DNA from: Camelus bactrianus
Taxonomy: Eukaryota > Chordata > Mammalia > Artiodactyla > Camelidae
Reading direction: 5' to 3'
DNA length: 64,000 nt
NCBI RefSeq assembly: GCF_048773025.1
Contig: NC_133546.1
Coordinates: 86,867,816-86,931,815, forward strand
Below the pieces are notes generated by a model, which saw nothing but the letters and a program-made list of their open reading frames with translations, was not told the DNA's origin and did no database searches. Shown piece after piece: positions 62,101-64,000 of this stretch; position 1 is the stretch's first letter; each line of letters opens with the position of its first letter. A program made the position numbers and the translations under genes.

Positions 62101-63288
62101 GTAAAATTTCACCTGCAACCCGTTCCCATTTTGCTAGATGAACGAAAGTCTCTCCACATGCTCAGGTCTGAGAGATAAGTGTTGTGAAAGCCGTCCTTCA
62201 CCTAGCTTGTTGGGAACACAAAGTTTCTTTTAACTTGCAAACTCCACTCCATACATATATATGGGGAGGTACTAGCTCCAACTCGGTTTTATAGTGCAAA
62301 CTGCAGGAACTTCAAACCGGCACTAGGAAACAGACTGAGATACCAGAGTAAAAGTTTCTCCTGCATCCCGTTCATTTTGTGCTAGATGAACGAACGTTTC
62401 TCCAAATGCTCAGTTCTGATAGATAAGTGTGTGTGAAAGCCGTCCTTCAACTAGCTTGTTGGGAACACAAAGTTTCTTTTCACTTGGAAACTCCACTCCA
62501 TACATATATATGGGGAGGTACTAGCTCCAACTCGGTTTTACAGTGAAAACTGCAGGAACTTCAAACCGGCACTAGGAAACAGACTGAGAAACCAGAGTAA
62601 AAGTTTCTCCTGCAACCCGTTCCTTTGTGCTAGATGAACGAACATCTCTCCACATGGTCAGTTCTGAGAGATAAGTGTGTGTGAAAGCCATACTTCACCT
62701 AGCTTGTTGGGAACACAAACTTTCTTTTCACTTGCAAACTCCACTCCATGCATATATATGGGGAGGTACTAGCTCCAACTCGGTTTTACAGTGAAACCTG
62801 CAGGAACTTCAAACTGGCACTAGGAAACAGACTGAGAAACCAGAGTAAAAGTTTATCCTGCAACCCGTTCCCTTTGTGTTAGATGAACGAACGTCTCTCC
62901 ACATGCTCAGTTCTGAGAGATAAGTGTGTGTGAAAGCCGTCCTTCACATAACTTGTTGGGAATACAAAGTTTCTTTTCACTTGCAAACTACAGTTAGTAC
63001 ATATATATGGGGAGGTACTAGCTCCAACTCGATTTTACAGTGAAAACTGCAGGAACTTCAAACCGGCACTAGGAAACAGACTGAGAAACCAGAGTAAAAC
63101 TTTCTCCTGCAAACCGTTCCCTTTGTGCTAGATGAAAGAACGTCTCTCCACATGCTCAGTTCTGAGAGATAAGTGTGTGTGAAAGCCGTCCTTCACATAG
63201 CTTCTTGGGAACACAAAGTTTCTTTTCACTTGCACTCCCCACTCCATACATATATATGGGGAGGTACTAGCTCCAACTCGATTTTACA
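56167..63288 (+). repeat. HOR block C: 22-mer HOR (about 5.47 kb), 1.3 copies
   Basis: Internal landmarks repeat at 5,472-5,474 bp (56,353/61,827; GGTCAGTTCTG 57,184/62,657; TATAGTTAGT/TACAGTTAGT 57,517/62,989), that is 22 monomers. One complete unit runs from about 56,167 to 61,640 and a second starts there and is left at about 63,288. It retains both monomers missing from block B, at about 59.4-59.65 kb and 62.63-62.88 kb. Confidence 0.85.
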
Positions 63289-64000
63289 GTGAAAACTGCA
63301 GGAACTTGTAACCGGCACTAGGAAACAGACTGAGACCCAGAGTAAAAGTTTCTCCTGCAACCCTTTCCCTTTTTGCTAGATGAACGAAAGTCTCTCCACA
63401 TGCTCAGTTCTGAGAGATAAGTGTGTGTGAAAGCCGTCCTTCACCTAGCTTGTTGGGAACACAATCTTTCTTTTCACTTGCAAACTCCAGTCCATATGTA
63501 TATATATAGGGAGGTACTAGCTCAAACTCGGTTTTACAGTGAAAACTGCAGGAAATTCAAACTGGCACTAGGAAACAGACTGAGAAACCAGAGTAAAAGT
63601 TTCTCCTGCAACCCGTTCCCTTTGTGCTAGATGAACGAACGTCTCTCCACATGCTCAGTTCTGAGAGTTAAGTGTGTGTGAAAGCCGTCCTTCACCTAGC
63701 TTGTTGGGAACACAAAGTTTCTTTTCACTTGCAAACTCCAGTCCATATGTATATATATAGGGAGGTACTAGCTCAAACTCGGTTTTACAGTGAAAACTGC
63801 AGGAACTTCAAAACGGCACTAGGAAACAGACTGAGACACAGAGTAAAAGTTTCTCCTGCAACCCTTTCCATTTTTGCTAGATGAACGAACGTCTCTCCAC
63901 ATGCTCAGTTCTGAGAGATAAGTGTGTGTGAAAGCCGTCCTTCACCTAGCTTGTTGGGAACACAAAGTTTCTTTTCACTTGCAAACTCCACTCCATACAT
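63289..64000 (+). repeat. Modules at the right edge, array continuing
   Basis: After block C come a CATATGTATA pair (63,421 and 63,672) like those at 40,000/40,251, 43,496/43,747 and 54,958/55,209. The second of the pair ends with the CCCTTTCC...TTTTTGCTAG tail also seen at 37,757-37,969. The last monomer is cut by the window end at CCACTCCATACAT, so no array border is visible. Confidence 0.8.

Larger units (their letters stand above)
34019..63884 (+). repeat. Zone of the 251 bp CATATGTATATATATAGG monomer subfamily
   Basis: This subtype has CCAGTCCATATG, a longer TA tract and AGCTCAAACTCGG or AGCTGAAACTCGG, and is about 251 bp long. I count 34 copies, the first near 34,019 and the last near 63,672, and none left of 34 kb. 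Variants include TATTTATATATATAGG (39,069, 41,816, 54,027), an extra TA at about 48,057 and TATGTATACATATAGG near 52,790. It never forms a long pure run but alternates with standard monomers as part of HOR units. Confidence 0.9.
1..64000 (+). repeat. Satellite DNA array, about 249 bp monomer, head to tail
   Basis: The same unit recurs from the first base to the last with a step of about 249 bp (248-252 depending on subtype), giving roughly 257 monomers. All copies lie in one orientation; I saw no inverted monomer and no inserted foreign sequence. The landmarks in each unit, in order, are: GATGAACGAACG; CTCAGTTCTGAG; a GT tract; GTTGGGAACACAAAG; CCATACATATATATGG; CTCGGTTTTACAGTG; CTGCAGGAACTTC; GGAAACAGACTGAG; and CCTGCAACCCGTTCC. 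Copies differ from the majority sequence by a few to about ten per cent. Arrays of this purity and length are known from eukaryotic centromeric and other heterochromatic regions; the exact chromosomal location is inference. I do not recognise the family. Both window edges cut a monomer, so the real array is longer. Confidence 0.98.

Noticed and set aside
1-64000. CRISPR array
   Set aside because: There are no short direct repeats separated by unique spacers; the whole 249 bp unit is repeated.
1-64000. Tandem gene cluster such as 5S rRNA or tRNA genes
   Set aside because: I see no 5S or tRNA core, no internal promoter boxes and no terminator T-run in a sensible place. T-runs such as CTTTTTTCTTGC are subtype variants.
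1-64000. Transposon, LTR or other mobile element in the array
   Set aside because: No stretch departs from the monomer, and no terminal repeats or target-site duplications were found. Block borders fall at matching places within monomers, as in unequal exchange.
1-64000. Telomeric repeats or an array edge
   Set aside because: No TTAGGG-like or TTTAGGG-like tract occurs, and both window ends lie inside a monomer.

Overview
The whole 64 kb window is one uninterrupted satellite DNA array. A unit of about 249 bp is repeated head to tail roughly 257 times, always in the same orientation. The array enters and leaves the window in mid-monomer, so neither edge is seen. I find no protein-coding gene, rRNA, tRNA, transposon, CRISPR array, telomeric repeat or unique sequence. 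The many 60-122 residue open frames are by-products: 249 is 3 x 83, so any stop-poor frame of the monomer recurs in the same phase in every copy. A long, pure, higher-order-organised array of this kind points to a eukaryotic chromosome, most likely centromeric, pericentromeric or another heterochromatic block. I do not recognise the monomer and cannot name the organism or lineage. The consensus monomer is about 45% GC (hand count 61 C, 51 G in 249) and carries six CpGs, a CATATATATG palindrome, a CTCAG-TT-CTGAG dyad, a short GT tract and one CTGCAG (PstI) site.

The layout is a patchwork of higher-order repeats (HORs). At 1-9.36 kb, a 5-monomer HOR of 1,243 bp is amplified to four tandem units on the left, while a paralogous block to the right holds one. 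At 9.4-12.8 kb the monomers are diverged, with little HOR order. At 12.8-16.6 kb there is a decayed 8-mer (about 1,988 bp), and at 16.6-19.2 kb short 2-, 6- and 7-monomer repeats. At 19.2-26.2 kb a 3,484 bp 14-mer is duplicated in tandem with no difference I could find. At 26.2-29.8 kb there is another decayed 8-mer (about 1,985 bp). At 31.3-35.5 kb come fresh tandem duplications of 1,242 bp (5-mer) and 998 bp (4-mer). From 34 to 64 kb a distinct monomer subfamily (251 bp, with an altered TA tract) appears 34 times. It is built into 4-5-monomer modules and a larger 22-mer of about 5.47 kb, whose copies differ by exact loss or gain of single monomers.

Nothing here works together as genes do. 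What can be read is the recombination history: register-keeping unequal exchange, local amplification, loss of single monomers, and hybrid monomers that mark old crossovers. Two further points stand out. The subfamilies are strongly zoned along the array, and variation between monomers looks unusually rich in transversions, especially G:C to T:A, in the stretches I tallied by hand.
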